This document shows positions 19,910-28,316 of a DNA stretch of 64,000 nt, in pieces. Below the pieces are notes generated by a model that was not told the origin of the DNA, ran no database searches, and was given only the letters and a program-made list of their open reading frames with translations. Within the stretch, counting starts at the first letter, position 1; each line of letters begins with the position of its first letter. This DNA comes from an uncultured Gammaproteobacteria bacterium. Lineage in GTDB: Bacteria > Pseudomonadota > Gammaproteobacteria > Pseudomonadales > Azotimanducaceae. The DNA lies in NCBI GenBank assembly GCA_913050215.1, contig CAJXBG010000002.1:24358-88357 (forward strand), in the 5' to 3' direction. The translations under genes were made by a program, and so were the position numbers.

Positions 19910-20455
19910 TTATAGTTCACTGGAATTAGAGGAAGGGCGTACTGTGATGTCGTTTGGATCCGGTAAAGAAAATTTCCCGAAGCCATCGTAACTCACTTCG
20001 CTAATGTACATTTCCTGATCGCCGATGGGTCGCTTAAGAATGACGTCCATTCCTTTGCGTTTTCCCAACAGGGTTTGCGCGACTGGAGAATTAAGGCTTA
20101 TCCAGCGTTTCTTTAAATCAAATTCGTCTACACCCACGATGCGCAGTTCGCTTATTTCGCCTTCTTCGTCTTCCAGTCGCACCCAAGCGCCAAAAAATAT
20201 TTTATCCAGTTCAGGAGGCGGTCTGTCAACAATCTCGAGATTATCAAGCCGTTTTGTTAGGTAACGAATACGTTTATCGATTTCTCTGAGCTGCTTTTTG
20301 CCATAGATATAGTCTGCATTTTCTGAACGATCACCGAGCGCCGCAGCATCGGATACTTTTTGTGTTACCTCCGGTCGGGTAACACTCCAGATGTTCCGAA
20401 GTTCATCTCGGAGGGATCTTGCTCCAGCGGGCGTTATGTAAACTTTGTTAGTCAT
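19910..20455 (-). CDS. greB: transcription elongation factor GreB
   Basis: 181 residues. It stimulates RNA cleavage by backtracked RNA polymerase. The N-terminal coiled coil (about 1-75) includes ITPAGARSLRDELRNIWSVT and the acidic tip DAAALGDRSENADYIYGKKQ. The C-terminal FKBP-like domain has LRIVGVDEFD and the GreB-like segment WISLNSPVAQTLLGKRKG. The GreB rather than GreA assignment rests on the WISLNSPVA and IYGKKQLREIDKRIRYLTKR stretches. Its start overlaps the phytase stop by 8 nt. Confidence 0.93.
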   Translation of the reverse strand: MTNKVYITPAGARSLRDELRNIWSVTRPEVTQKVSDAAALGDRSENADYIYGKKQLREIDKRIRYLTKRLDNLEIVDRPPPELDKIFFGAWVRLEDEEGEISELRIVGVDEFDLKKRWISLNSPVAQTLLGKRKGMDVILKRPIGDQEMYISEVSYDGFGKFSLPDPNDITVRPSSNSSEL

Positions 20456-21512
20456 TAGAAATTAGTTCGATCTGGTTCAATATCTTCTCAAGCGGCACGA
20501 CTTTCAGGTTCTGATTCTGCGTTTCTCCGTTAGACGTGTTGTCATCGTCTTGTGCGACGAAAATACCATTTGGCAACGCTTGTCCAAGATTAGCGCTCGT
20601 CAAATCGATTCCATCGGTATGACTGGTACCGTCAATCTTCTCTGCCTGTCTCGTCTCATCAGTCTCGACGATGGCGAAATTGGCAATGTGCTGGTAGCTG
20701 ACGCGATCAATTATCGCGTATTCATCATTCCCCTGCGAAGAGATAATGAGGTATCCATCGGTATCGTTTGTTGCAAGCAGTGTAATACCTTCGACATTCG
20801 ATGTTAGCGGCTCAAACAGCCCTGTTTTAACGATCAATTCCGGTGCTTCGAGCGTATTTTTCGACAGGTCAAATTTCCAAACGCCCCTCGATTCTTCTGC
20901 CACATACAATAGCTGGCGAGCATCATCGACAGTGCACCCTTCAGTTGCTGAACCGAGCTTGAATCGGCTTTGCAGTTTATGCGTACCGTCAATGTTCGAA
21001 ATCTGGAAGAAGGCAATGTCTCCACCTTTTCCTGTGGCAACATAAGCCAAGTTCCCATTGAGGGATGGTTGGTACATACACACGCCGACTAATTTTGGCA
21101 CGCCGCTGGTATTTGTACTGCGAATTTTATCATCTACCCTCAATCGGGTGTGATCTATGTTGTGAAGGGTGATCTCACCACTGAACCAATGGCTAACTGC
21201 AATGACTTCGCCAGGCTTATTTGGGGTGTATCTGATGTCAATGTTGTTCGGTGTGCCGCCAGGTAAAAATTGAATCTGTTTTCCACTAAGGTCATAAACC
21301 AGAATGCCAGTTTCTTTTACAGGTTTCTGATTACTCGCTTTTAAAGTTGCAAGGATCAGTGATTGCGAGGGATCCGACCGGTTAATCCATATGGCGATGT
21401 CGTCGATTGAATCCCCGGGGTAAGGCGATGCGCTAGTTTCCAACTCGGGCTGAACCACGAAATAACCGCCCAGTACTGGGAGTAATAATATCGATTTTAT
21501 CCACTCGATCAT
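20448..21512 (-). CDS. beta-propeller phytase (3-phytase family)
   Basis: 354 residues, with a short hydrophobic N-terminus (MIEWIKSILLLPVLGGYFVV) likely serving as export signal. Phytase-propeller motifs in order: DSIDDIAIWINRSDPSQSLI, a VYDLSGKQIQFLPGGTPNNI blade, EGCTVDDARQLLYVAEESRG, NVEGITLL, SSQGNDEYAIIDR and TDGIDLTSANLG. Acidic residues in these motifs are the usual calcium and phosphate ligands. It would release phosphate from phytate or related inositol phosphates in the periplasm or outside. It is the first gene of the leftward run and overlaps greB by 8 nt, an unusual pairing. Confidence 0.9.
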   Translation of the reverse strand: MIEWIKSILLLPVLGGYFVVQPELETSASPYPGDSIDDIAIWINRSDPSQSLILATLKASNQKPVKETGILVYDLSGKQIQFLPGGTPNNIDIRYTPNKPGEVIAVSHWFSGEITLHNIDHTRLRVDDKIRSTNTSGVPKLVGVCMYQPSLNGNLAYVATGKGGDIAFFQISNIDGTHKLQSRFKLGSATEGCTVDDARQLLYVAEESRGVWKFDLSKNTLEAPELIVKTGLFEPLTSNVEGITLLATNDTDGYLIISSQGNDEYAIIDRVSYQHIANFAIVETDETRQAEKIDGTSHTDGIDLTSANLGQALPNGIFVAQDDDNTSNGETQNQNLKVVPLEKILNQIELISND

Positions 21513-21566
21513 CGTTTAGTTACTCAGTAATGGCTCTTCAGGCTTCCGATACTCAAGGGCGCAAAG

Positions 21567-21630
21567 CCTATGATATTCAAAGCCTATGATATTCAAAGTT
21601 AATGAAATTCAAAGTTAATGAAATTCAAAG
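21567..21630. repeat. four tandem 16-bp repeats upstream of clpB
   Basis: Two copies of CCTATGATATTCAAAG (21567-21582, 21583-21598) are followed directly by two copies of TTAATGAAATTCAAAG (21599-21614, 21615-21630). All share ATGA-ATTCAAAG and a partial fifth copy follows. They occupy the divergent gap between phytase and clpB. The array may be a simple satellite or a protein-binding array. Confidence 0.9.
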
Positions 21631-21714
21631 CCAAAGATTTCAAAGGCTTGGAATGTGTGAGAAGGGTTAATTTTCAATGTAAATCGCTGTTTTAGGAAAT
21701 TGTCCCATCAACTT

Positions 21715-21743
21715 CTTGATTAAGTTATCACCATCCCCACTAT
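21715..21743 (+). promoter_or_regulatory. sigma-32-type heat-shock promoter of clpB
   Basis: CTTGAT (21715-21720) and CCCCACTAT (21735-21743) are separated by 14 nt, close to the RpoH consensus CTTGAA and CCCCATnT. The start of clpB is 38 nt further on, which leaves a short leader. clpB is a classic RpoH target, so context and sequence agree. Confidence 0.75.
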
Positions 21744-21781
21744 ATGTTGCATGATAACAGACTGGTTACGGGATAAGTTTC

Positions 21782-24364
21782 ATGAGAATAGACAGATTTA
21801 CGAGCAAATTACAGGAAGCTCTCGCTGATGCGCAATCCGTTGCTGTGGGCAAGGACAATAATCAGATCGCGCCGGTTCACCTAGTATCAGCGTTAGTAAC
21901 CCAAAAAGGGGGTTCAATCGGACCTCTGATTGCTCAGATGGGTATTGACATAGGTGCGTTTCAACCCGCGCTGGAGAATATGATCGAGCGTTTGCCAAAG
22001 ATCGCCGATAACGTGGGTGATGTTCAAATGTCTCCCGAACTTGGGCGGATGCTGAATCTGGCAGATAAGCTTGCCCAGGAAAAATCAGACCAATTTATTT
22101 CTAGTGAGTTAGTGATGCTGGCTGCGCTTGAAGACCGCGGCGATCTAGGCAAACTTTTCTCAAAATTTAGCATCAAGAAAGAAGCGCTTGAGCGTGTCGT
22201 AGAGCAGGTAAGGGGCGGAGAAAGTGTGAATGATGCTAATGCAGAAGACACGCGGCAAGCGCTGGATAAATTCACCGTAAATTTAACTGAGTTGGCAGAA
22301 AGCGGGAAACTGGACCCTGTCATTGGGCGCGACGATGAAATTCGTCGAACAGTGCAGGTTCTTCAGCGGCGCACGAAAAACAATCCTGTGCTAATAGGTG
22401 AACCTGGTGTGGGTAAAACCGCGATAGTGGAAGGGTTGGCGCAGAGAATCGTCAACGGTGAAGTGCCCGAAACACTCAGGGGCAAGAAAATTCTTTCCCT
22501 TGATATGGGAGCGCTTATCGCCGGCGCAAAATTTCGGGGCGAGTTTGAAGAGAGGCTCAAGGCTGTGCTCAATGAGTTGTCGAAGGAAGAGGGCAGCGTC
22601 ATCCTCTTTATCGATGAATTGCACACCATGGTGGGTGCCGGTAAGGCGGAAGGTTCAATGGATGCAGGTAACATGCTGAAACCTGCGCTGGCTCGAGGGG
22701 AACTGCATTGCGTTGGTGCCACAACGCTTGACGAATACCGTGAATACATCGAAGCAGACGCTGCGTTGGAGCGCCGATTTCAAAAAGTGCAAGTTGATGA
22801 GCCCAACGTTGAAGACACCATTGCGATATTACGTGGCTTGAAGGAACGGTATGAGATTCATCACGGGGTAGATATTACAGACCCAGCGATTATCGCTGCA
22901 GCGCGATTGTCACATCGCTACATTTCTGACCGCCAATTGCCAGACAAGGCTATCGATCTGATCGATGAAGCGGGAAGTCTTATTCGTATGGAAATTGATT
23001 CAAAGCCCGAGGATTTGGATCGCCTTGAGCGCAGGCTTATTCAGCTGAAGATCGAGCGGGAAGCGCTAAAGAATGAAAGTGATGAGGGCTCTATCGCTCG
23101 ATTGAAATTGATAGAGGAGACCGTCGCGTCGCTGGAGAAGGAATACGGGGATCTCGAAGAGATCTGGAATACTGAGAAAGCAGCTTTGAGCGGCACACAG
23201 CACATTAAAGAAGACCTTGAGGTCGCGCGGCAAAATCTTGACTCGGCCAAACGTGCAGGTGATTTAACGAAAATGTCCGAATTACAATACGGCGCCATTC
23301 CGGAGCTCGAGAAGCAACTTGAAACGGCTTCCCAAGCCGAAATGATGGACATGAAACTGTTAAGGAACAAGGTAACAGAAGAGGAGATTGCAGAGGTCAT
23401 TTCAAAATGGACGGGGATACCCGTTGTAAAAATGCTTGAAGGTGAAAAAGAGAAATTACTTGAGCTGGAAGTTGAGTTACACAAACAGGTCGTTGGTCAA
23501 GATGAAGCTGTCAGCGCCGTCTCGAACGCCGTAAGAAGGTCTCGTTCCGGCATCGCTGATCCCAATCGGCCTAACGGTTCCTTTCTGTTTCTTGGGCCAA
23601 CCGGTGTCGGTAAGACAGAGCTATGTAAAGCACTCGCGACATTTCTATTTGACACGGAAGATGCACTGGTGCGAATCGATATGTCCGAGTTTATGGAAAA
23701 ACACTCGGTTGCTCGCCTGATCGGTGCGCCTCCGGGATACGTTGGCTATCAGGAAGGGGGATACCTGACAGAAAAAGTGCGACGTAAACCCTATTCGGTC
23801 ATATTGCTGGATGAAGTCGAAAAAGCGCATCCTGACGTGTTCAACATACTTTTACAGGTGCTAGATGATGGTCGGTTGACGGATGGTCACGGCAGAACGG
23901 TTGATTTCAAAAATACTGTGCTCGTCATGACCTCTAATCTGGGTTCTGACGTGATTCAGGCCATGGCAACTGACACAGGCTCCGACACCGCCTATGACGA
24001 TATGAAAGAAGCTGTTATGGGGATCGTATCGCAGCATTTTCGCCCAGAATTTCTCAACCGCGTTGATGACTCTGTCGTATTTCATCCTCTGGCTCAGAAT
24101 CAGATATTGGGCATTGCTGAAATTCAGCTCGAGATACTTAAAGCCCGTTTAAAGGATAACGACATTCATTTGCAAGTTGGTGCAGACACCCTCAATTTTC
24201 TGTCTGAAGTAGGCTATGACCCGGTTTACGGAGCGAGACCTCTCAAAAGGGCCATTCAGCGCTATATAGAGAATCCCCTTGCTCAGGAGTTGCTTTCAGG
24301 CAAATTCAAAGCAGGGGACAGTGTGAAATTAGTGCAGGAATCGGGACAAATTGCCTTCCACTAG
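21782..24364 (+). CDS. clpB: ATP-dependent disaggregase ClpB
   Basis: 860 residues, normal for ClpB. A hexameric AAA+ chaperone that threads aggregated proteins with DnaK. Order: N-domain repeats (1-145), AAA1 with Walker [10 protein letters not shown] and Walker [10 protein letters not shown], the middle coiled-coil M-domain (about 405-530, the region that distinguishes ClpB from ClpA), and AAA2 with [20 protein letters not shown] and the sensor region FLNRVDD. Pore-loop tyrosines sit in [11 protein letters not shown]'s domain and GYVGYQEGG. Upstream lies a heat-shock promoter. Downstream, only 17 nt separate its stop from LexA boxes of the next gene. Confidence 0.98.
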   Translation: MRIDRFTSKLQEALADAQSVAVGKDNNQIAPVHLVSALVTQKGGSIGPLIAQMGIDIGAFQPALENMIERLPKIADNVGDVQMSPELGRMLNLADKLAQEKSDQFISSELVMLAALEDRGDLGKLFSKFSIKKEALERVVEQVRGGESVNDANAEDTRQALDKFTVNLTELAESGKLDPVIGRDDEIRRTVQVLQRRTKNNPVLIGEPGVGKTAIVEGLAQRIVNGEVPETLRGKKILSLDMGALIAGAKFRGEFEERLKAVLNELSKEEGSVILFIDELHTMVGAGKAEGSMDAGNMLKPALARGELHCVGATTLDEYREYIEADAALERRFQKVQVDEPNVEDTIAILRGLKERYEIHHGVDITDPAIIAAARLSHRYISDRQLPDKAIDLIDEAGSLIRMEIDSKPEDLDRLERRLIQLKIEREALKNESDEGSIARLKLIEETVASLEKEYGDLEEIWNTEKAALSGTQHIKEDLEVARQNLDSAKRAGDLTKMSELQYGAIPELEKQLETASQAEMMDMKLLRNKVTEEEIAEVISKWTGIPVVKMLEGEKEKLLELEVELHKQVVGQDEAVSAVSNAVRRSRSGIADPNRPNGSFLFLGPTGVGKTELCKALATFLFDTEDALVRIDMSEFMEKHSVARLIGAPPGYVGYQEGGYLTEKVRRKPYSVILLDEVEKAHPDVFNILLQVLDDGRLTDGHGRTVDFKNTVLVMTSNLGSDVIQAMATDTGSDTAYDDMKEAVMGIVSQHFRPEFLNRVDDSVVFHPLAQNQILGIAEIQLEILKARLKDNDIHLQVGADTLNFLSEVGYDPVYGARPLKRAIQRYIENPLAQELLSGKFKAGDSVKLVQESGQIAFH

Positions 24365-24381
24365 TGAGTAATCACGGAAAG

Positions 24382-24401
24382 TACTGTACATAAAACCAGT
24401 A
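24382..24401. promoter_or_regulatory. LexA (SOS) box 1
   Basis: TACTGTACATAAAACCAGTA fits the gammaproteobacterial LexA operator (TACTGT-N8-ACAGTA) with one mismatch in the core, and closely resembles an E. coli recN box as I remember it. It lies 43-62 nt upstream of the small gene at 24444. Confidence 0.85.
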
Positions 24402-24407
24402 TGCTGA

Positions 24408-24427
24408 TACTGTGCATTTATCCAGTA
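24408..24427. promoter_or_regulatory. LexA (SOS) box 2
   Basis: TACTGTGCATTTATCCAGTA repeats the pattern of box 1 (TACTGT-N8-CCAGTA) 26 bp downstream. It ends 3 nt before the GGAGG ribosome site of the gene at 24444. Two tandem boxes suggest tight repression until DNA damage. Confidence 0.85.
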
Positions 24428-24443
24428 AACGGAGGCCGGTAAA

Positions 24444-24782
24444 TTGAACCGAAACATTCAGGCTAAAGCAGAAAAAGATATCCAGAACAAACTAGAAAGC
24501 GCACCGCTAAGGCATTCGCAGCTTGCGATGAGTGCAGCCAAGCGTATGCCCAGGGCGCGTAAAAAAGAGCGGGTTGGCAGGGTTGTTTGTCACCACCTGC
24601 TTCAAATGCTGGCGAGTGAAACGCCTGTGGCTGTGAATCAAAGCGAGTTTGAACTGGCGCCACACTCTTTGCCTGAATCTAGATCTCCAGCAGAATGCGA
24701 CAATAGCATGCAAGATCATCTCTCAATAGTTCCTCGACAGGTTATGTCGCAGCAAGAAGAACAGTTTTCGCTCTCTATCTGA
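24444..24782 (+). CDS. SOS-controlled small protein of unknown function
   Basis: 112 residues, start TTG with a strong GGAGG 9 nt upstream (24431-24435). No family was recognised. The N-terminal half is basic (SAAKRMPRARKKERVGRVV) followed by a short helix HHLLQMLAS; the C-terminal half is polar and ends EEQFSLSI. That terminal QFSLSI resembles the hexapeptide beta-clamp-binding motif (QLxLxL, as at the DinB C-terminus), which is an inference. Two LexA boxes lie upstream and an intrinsic terminator downstream, so it forms a one-gene SOS unit. A SulA-like or polymerase-accessory role is possible but unproven. Confidence 0.7.
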   Translation: MNRNIQAKAEKDIQNKLESAPLRHSQLAMSAAKRMPRARKKERVGRVVCHHLLQMLASETPVAVNQSEFELAPHSLPESRSPAECDNSMQDHLSIVPRQVMSQQEEQFSLSI

Positions 24783-24842
24783 AGATGACCCCAGACGATT
24801 GTTTGTTCTGAGTATCTCAGACGACTGAGTTACCCTCCCACT

Positions 24843-24869
24843 AGCGCTCAAAATAGAGCGCTTTTTTTT
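24843..24869 (+). terminator. intrinsic terminator after the SOS gene
   Basis: AGCGCTC (24843-24849), loop AAAATA, GAGCGCT (24856-24862), then eight T residues through 24869. This is a textbook rho-independent terminator for the rightward unit; the leftward CDF gene ends 51 nt beyond it. Confidence 0.92.
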
Positions 24870-24920
24870 GTCTAGAGGGTAATTTAACTGTTTGGCGCGT
24901 CGTCGAGCGTAAAAGGTGCT

Positions 24921-26108
24921 CTAATCAAACCAGACGGAAACCTTGTGTAACCAAGATATTTCGCTTGCCATATCCGTGAGTTTGTCAGCCAATGCTCGAC
25001 CACTCGGAGCTGCAGCGCTATCGCCGATTGACTCGAAATGGGCTTCTCGGTCAAGAAAAATTTCAGCGTGTATGCCAGAGTTCAGATAATGCAATGTAAG
25101 TTTATAGACGTGTTTCGGCGTAAATTCACTCTCCCAGAGAGTCATCAATAATTCACGCGCCTCTCGTCTCAATGGTGGCAGACTTTGACGGGCGTTAACT
25201 TCAATCAGCTCGTCGTCTTCGGCATCTATGTGAACGACGACGTCATTGAGCTCGCTAAATGTGCTGGTCAGCTCGCGGGTTGCCCATTCTCCGATGTGGT
25301 GTCCTTCGGATACGCTGATGAAGGGTTCGACCTGCAGGTGAACATCTGCTAGCACGTCATTGCCCATCCTTCTTGTGCGAATACTATGCACGCCATTGAC
25401 GCCTTCAACGCCTTCAATTTTATCCTTGATTTGACCAACGTACGACTCTGCTAGCGATGTGTCGACCAGTTCCTCCACGCTTTGTTTTGATAATTTCCAG
25501 CCTATTTGTGCGATCATTAATGCAACACCCATCGCTGCCAGCATCTCGAGCCACAGGAAGCCTGCGATTGCGCCACCTACGCCTATCAGCACAATTATCG
25601 ACGATAATGCATCGCTTCGATGATGCCAGGCGTTAGCGACGAGTAAGCGGGAGTTGGTTTTGTTACCCAAGGCGTGGGTGATTTGATACAACCATTCCTT
25701 TCCTGCGATGGAAATCAGCGCTGCGATCAATGCGGGCCAGGCGGGAATGGAGACTTCAGAGACATCTAAAAGCCGCTGCATGCTGTCAAAAATCAGACCA
25801 GCTGACACCAGAATCAGCAGAATACCGAGTACGAAGGTACCAAAAGTCTCAAATTTAGCGTGCCCGTATGGGTGATCTTCATCCGCTTCTGCCGCTCCTA
25901 TTTTGTTAAATACCCATACCATGATGTCCGTAGCAAGGTCCGAGAACGAATGAATGCCGTCAGCGATAAGTGCGTGGGAGTTTGCGAAAATACCAACACC
26001 TACCTTAAGAAATCCAAGCGCAGCATCAACAATGCCGCTCAGAATAAGTAATCGCTGGGTTGCCTGTTTGTTGCCTTCACGGGTATCTGTTGTGATCGTG
26101 TTGGTCAT
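24921..26108 (-). CDS. cation diffusion facilitator transporter (FieF-like)
   Basis: 395 residues. A proton-coupled exporter of divalent metals such as Zn, Fe, Co or Mn. Metal-site motifs: ALIADGIHSFSDLATD in helix 2, EDHPYGHAKFETFG, and AWHHRSDALSSIIVLIGVGG in helix 5. About six membrane helices are followed by a cytoplasmic domain (EGVEGVNGVHSIRTRRMG) and an unusually long C-terminal extension of roughly 100 residues. The D/HxxxD pattern (HSFSD, HRSDALSS) fits the FieF/MamM branch. It is divergent from the FAD oxidoreductase across a 318-nt gap. Confidence 0.9.
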   Translation of the reverse strand: MTNTITTDTREGNKQATQRLLILSGIVDAALGFLKVGVGIFANSHALIADGIHSFSDLATDIMVWVFNKIGAAEADEDHPYGHAKFETFGTFVLGILLILVSAGLIFDSMQRLLDVSEVSIPAWPALIAALISIAGKEWLYQITHALGNKTNSRLLVANAWHHRSDALSSIIVLIGVGGAIAGFLWLEMLAAMGVALMIAQIGWKLSKQSVEELVDTSLAESYVGQIKDKIEGVEGVNGVHSIRTRRMGNDVLADVHLQVEPFISVSEGHHIGEWATRELTSTFSELNDVVVHIDAEDDELIEVNARQSLPPLRREARELLMTLWESEFTPKHVYKLTLHYLNSGIHAEIFLDREAHFESIGDSAAAPSGRALADKLTDMASEISWLHKVSVWFD

Positions 26109-26426
26109 GCTAAGAGAGTTTCGCTATGTCTTTTCGGTGGTGTTTCTCTTAGGGTGCAGGATAACAGGGTCGTGCTCATTAATTAACAATCATTACTGGC
26201 AAACTTAGGTGATGCGGGTATATCAGGCATTGATATTTTTGATCAGCCAGCTTCGGTCTAACCGGTACAACAGAGAAATTTTTGCGAAGGCCGCTGGGAG
26301 CGCTACATGGATAGAGATGGTTGACTCTGTCTGGCTGCTGAACTTTCTCTCGTAGGTGAAAAAAGACCGCTTGATTGATTGGAATCGTCTGCTTGATCAG
26401 CAACAATAGCAGCTCATCTAGATTAA
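26109..26426. other. divergent intergenic region, no confident gene
   Basis: 318 nt between divergent genes. An 8-bp inverted repeat (CTAAGAGA at 26110-26117, TCTCTTAG at 26145-26152) lies at the start of the CDF leader and could be an operator or leader hairpin. A 47-codon rightward frame (26212-26355) has a weak ribosome site and no recognisable family; I do not call it. Confidence 0.4.
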
Positions 26427-27551
26427 ATGATAAATCAATTGGACTTTATAGAAAGTTGCGTCATTGGCGCTGGTGTTGTCGGCTTGGCCATTGCCCGCTC
26501 GTTAGCTCAGAGGGTGAGCTCGTTGGTCGTGCTGGATAAAGAACCTCACTTTGGCCAAGGTATTAGCAGCCGTAACAGCGAAGTGATTCATGCCGGTATC
26601 TATTACGCAGCAGGATCGTTGAAAGCGGACCTCTGTGTTGAAGGAAAAGAACGGCTCTATCAATACTGTGAAAGTCATAACGTCAACTATCGAAAGATCG
26701 GAAAGCTCATCGTTGCTACTACCGAAGAGGAGCGCGAGGTACTCGATGGAATAAGGCTAAAAGCTGAGGCGAATGGGGTTTTTGATCTTGAATACTGGGA
26801 TAGGCAAAAGATCAAGCAGGAAGAGCCGGAGGTACAAGCCGTTGCTGCGTTATTCTCTCCTTCAACAGGTATTATCAGCGCACATGATTTGATGACTGCT
26901 TATCTTGGCGATATAGAAAGTTGTGGCGGCAGTTTTGTTGGTCAAACACGAGTTACATCTGTGGAGCAGGGCGGCAAAGGTTTCATTATTACGAGCCAGA
27001 TTGGTGGTGATAGTTACAAGTTCACCTGCGAGAAGCTGATCAATGCTGCGGGACTGGGCGCGCAGGGTATTCATGCCGCATTTGAATTCGATTACAGCGC
27101 TGATGTTCCTCCCTTACATTTGTGCAAAGGGAGTTACTTCACGTTGCCTGGAAAAAGTCCATTTAATAAACTGATATACCCTGTGCCAGAAAAATCCGGT
27201 GCAGGCCTTGGCGTTCATTCGACGATTGATCTCGGTGGTCAGGTCAAATTTGGGCCAAACGTTGAATACATCGAGGACGAAGATTACGCAGTAACATCTG
27301 ACCTCGCCGACGCCTATCATTCATCTATCAGTCGCTACTATCCCGCGCTGAAGCAAGGTGTGCTTGTGCCTGCCTATGCAGGGATTAGACCGAAGCTACA
27401 AGGTCCGGACGATCCAGTGAAGGATTTCGTGATTCAAGGGCCGCAGGAACATGGCGTTGAAGGACTGGTACAACTATTCGGTATAGAATCTCCCGGATTA
27501 ACATCTTCTCTTGCGCTAGCGGAAAAGGTTCGACAGGCACTCGTAATTTAA
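26427..27551 (+). CDS. L-2-hydroxyglutarate oxidase-like FAD oxidoreductase
   Basis: 374-residue DAO-family flavoprotein. The N-terminal dinucleotide fold is VIGAGVVGLAIARSLAQ. GISSRNSEVIHAGIYYAAGS is the signature of the LhgO/L2HGDH group, which oxidises L-2-hydroxyglutarate to 2-oxoglutarate and passes electrons to quinone. Further matches are LINAAGLGAQ, LCKGSYFTLPG, PVPEKSGAGLGVHSTIDLGG and LFGIESPGLTSSLALAEKV. It lies 31 nt before pdxH, so cotranscription is likely although the functions differ. Confidence 0.88.
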   Translation: MINQLDFIESCVIGAGVVGLAIARSLAQRVSSLVVLDKEPHFGQGISSRNSEVIHAGIYYAAGSLKADLCVEGKERLYQYCESHNVNYRKIGKLIVATTEEEREVLDGIRLKAEANGVFDLEYWDRQKIKQEEPEVQAVAALFSPSTGIISAHDLMTAYLGDIESCGGSFVGQTRVTSVEQGGKGFIITSQIGGDSYKFTCEKLINAAGLGAQGIHAAFEFDYSADVPPLHLCKGSYFTLPGKSPFNKLIYPVPEKSGAGLGVHSTIDLGGQVKFGPNVEYIEDEDYAVTSDLADAYHSSISRYYPALKQGVLVPAYAGIRPKLQGPDDPVKDFVIQGPQEHGVEGLVQLFGIESPGLTSSLALAEKVRQALVI

Positions 27552-27582
27552 ATAATGAACACCTCTGAAATGGATTGGAAAC

Positions 27583-28224
27583 ATGAGTCTTGAAGAAGAA
27601 CGCAGGGAATATCGATACGGTAAATTGACTAAAAAATCATTACAGGACACACCCTCTGCCCAATTTGAGTCCTGGATGTCTCAGGCGCTTGAAGCGAAGA
27701 TTCAGGACCCAACCGCCATGAGCATAGGTACGTTAGGTCCGAATGGTATGCCTTGGCAACGCATTGTTTTACTTAAGGGGTTTAGCGATGACGGACTGGT
27801 TTTTTATACGAACCTAGGTAGCCAAAAGGCGCAGGAGTTTAAACATCACAACCAAGTAAGTGCGCTATTTCCGTGGCTGCAAATGGATCGACAAGTTATC
27901 GTTGCAGGTCTCATACAACCCATGAGTGCTGCTGAGAGTGCGGCGTATTTCCTCTCCCGACCCCGTGAAAGTCAATTAGCCGCGTGGACTTCCCATCAAA
28001 GTCGATCTATTTCATCCCGGCAATTTTTAGATGCGCAATTCCAAAGCATGAAATCAAAATTTCAAAAGGGTAAGATTCCAGTGCCTGATTTCTGGGGTGG
28101 TTTCAGAATTGTGCCTCAACAATGGGAATTTTGGCAGGGCGGTGAAAACAGGCTGCATGATCGATTTAGATACGTGAAGGTCGAATCCGGAGATCAATGG
28201 GAAATAAATCGCTTGGCTCCATAG
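27583..28224 (+). CDS. pdxH: pyridoxamine 5'-phosphate oxidase
   Basis: 213 residues, FMN-dependent. It oxidises PMP or PNP to pyridoxal phosphate in the salvage and last steps of vitamin B6 synthesis. Motifs: MSLEEERREYRYGKLT at the N-terminus, LKGFSDDGLVFYTNLGSQKA, FPWLQMDRQVIVAG, SRPRESQLAAWTSHQS and the C-terminal EFWQGGENRLHDRFRY followed by W..NRLAP. Length and order match PdxH. PLP demand in the window is served by several enzymes. Confidence 0.96.
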   Translation: MSLEEERREYRYGKLTKKSLQDTPSAQFESWMSQALEAKIQDPTAMSIGTLGPNGMPWQRIVLLKGFSDDGLVFYTNLGSQKAQEFKHHNQVSALFPWLQMDRQVIVAGLIQPMSAAESAAYFLSRPRESQLAAWTSHQSRSISSRQFLDAQFQSMKSKFQKGKIPVPDFWGGFRIVPQQWEFWQGGENRLHDRFRYVKVESGDQWEINRLAP

Positions 28225-28316
28225 TGCGGTTTCCTTATCCAACGGCGGGGACACTGCAGGTGTCTCATCAGTAACACTGATGCATCTAAAAATAATGCCG
28301 ACAATAGAGTAAACGC

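Noticed and set aside
21567..21630. Tandem repeats as a CRISPR array
   Set aside because: Units are directly abutting 16-mers without spacers and no cas gene is near.
22363..22749. 128-codon leftward frame inside clpB
   Set aside because: Antisense to a strongly conserved AAA1 domain; a Ser/Pro-rich shadow of clpB codons.
26212..26355. 47-codon frame with a weak ribosome site in the CDF/oxidoreductase gap
   Set aside because: No family, no strong initiation signal; kept only as a note.
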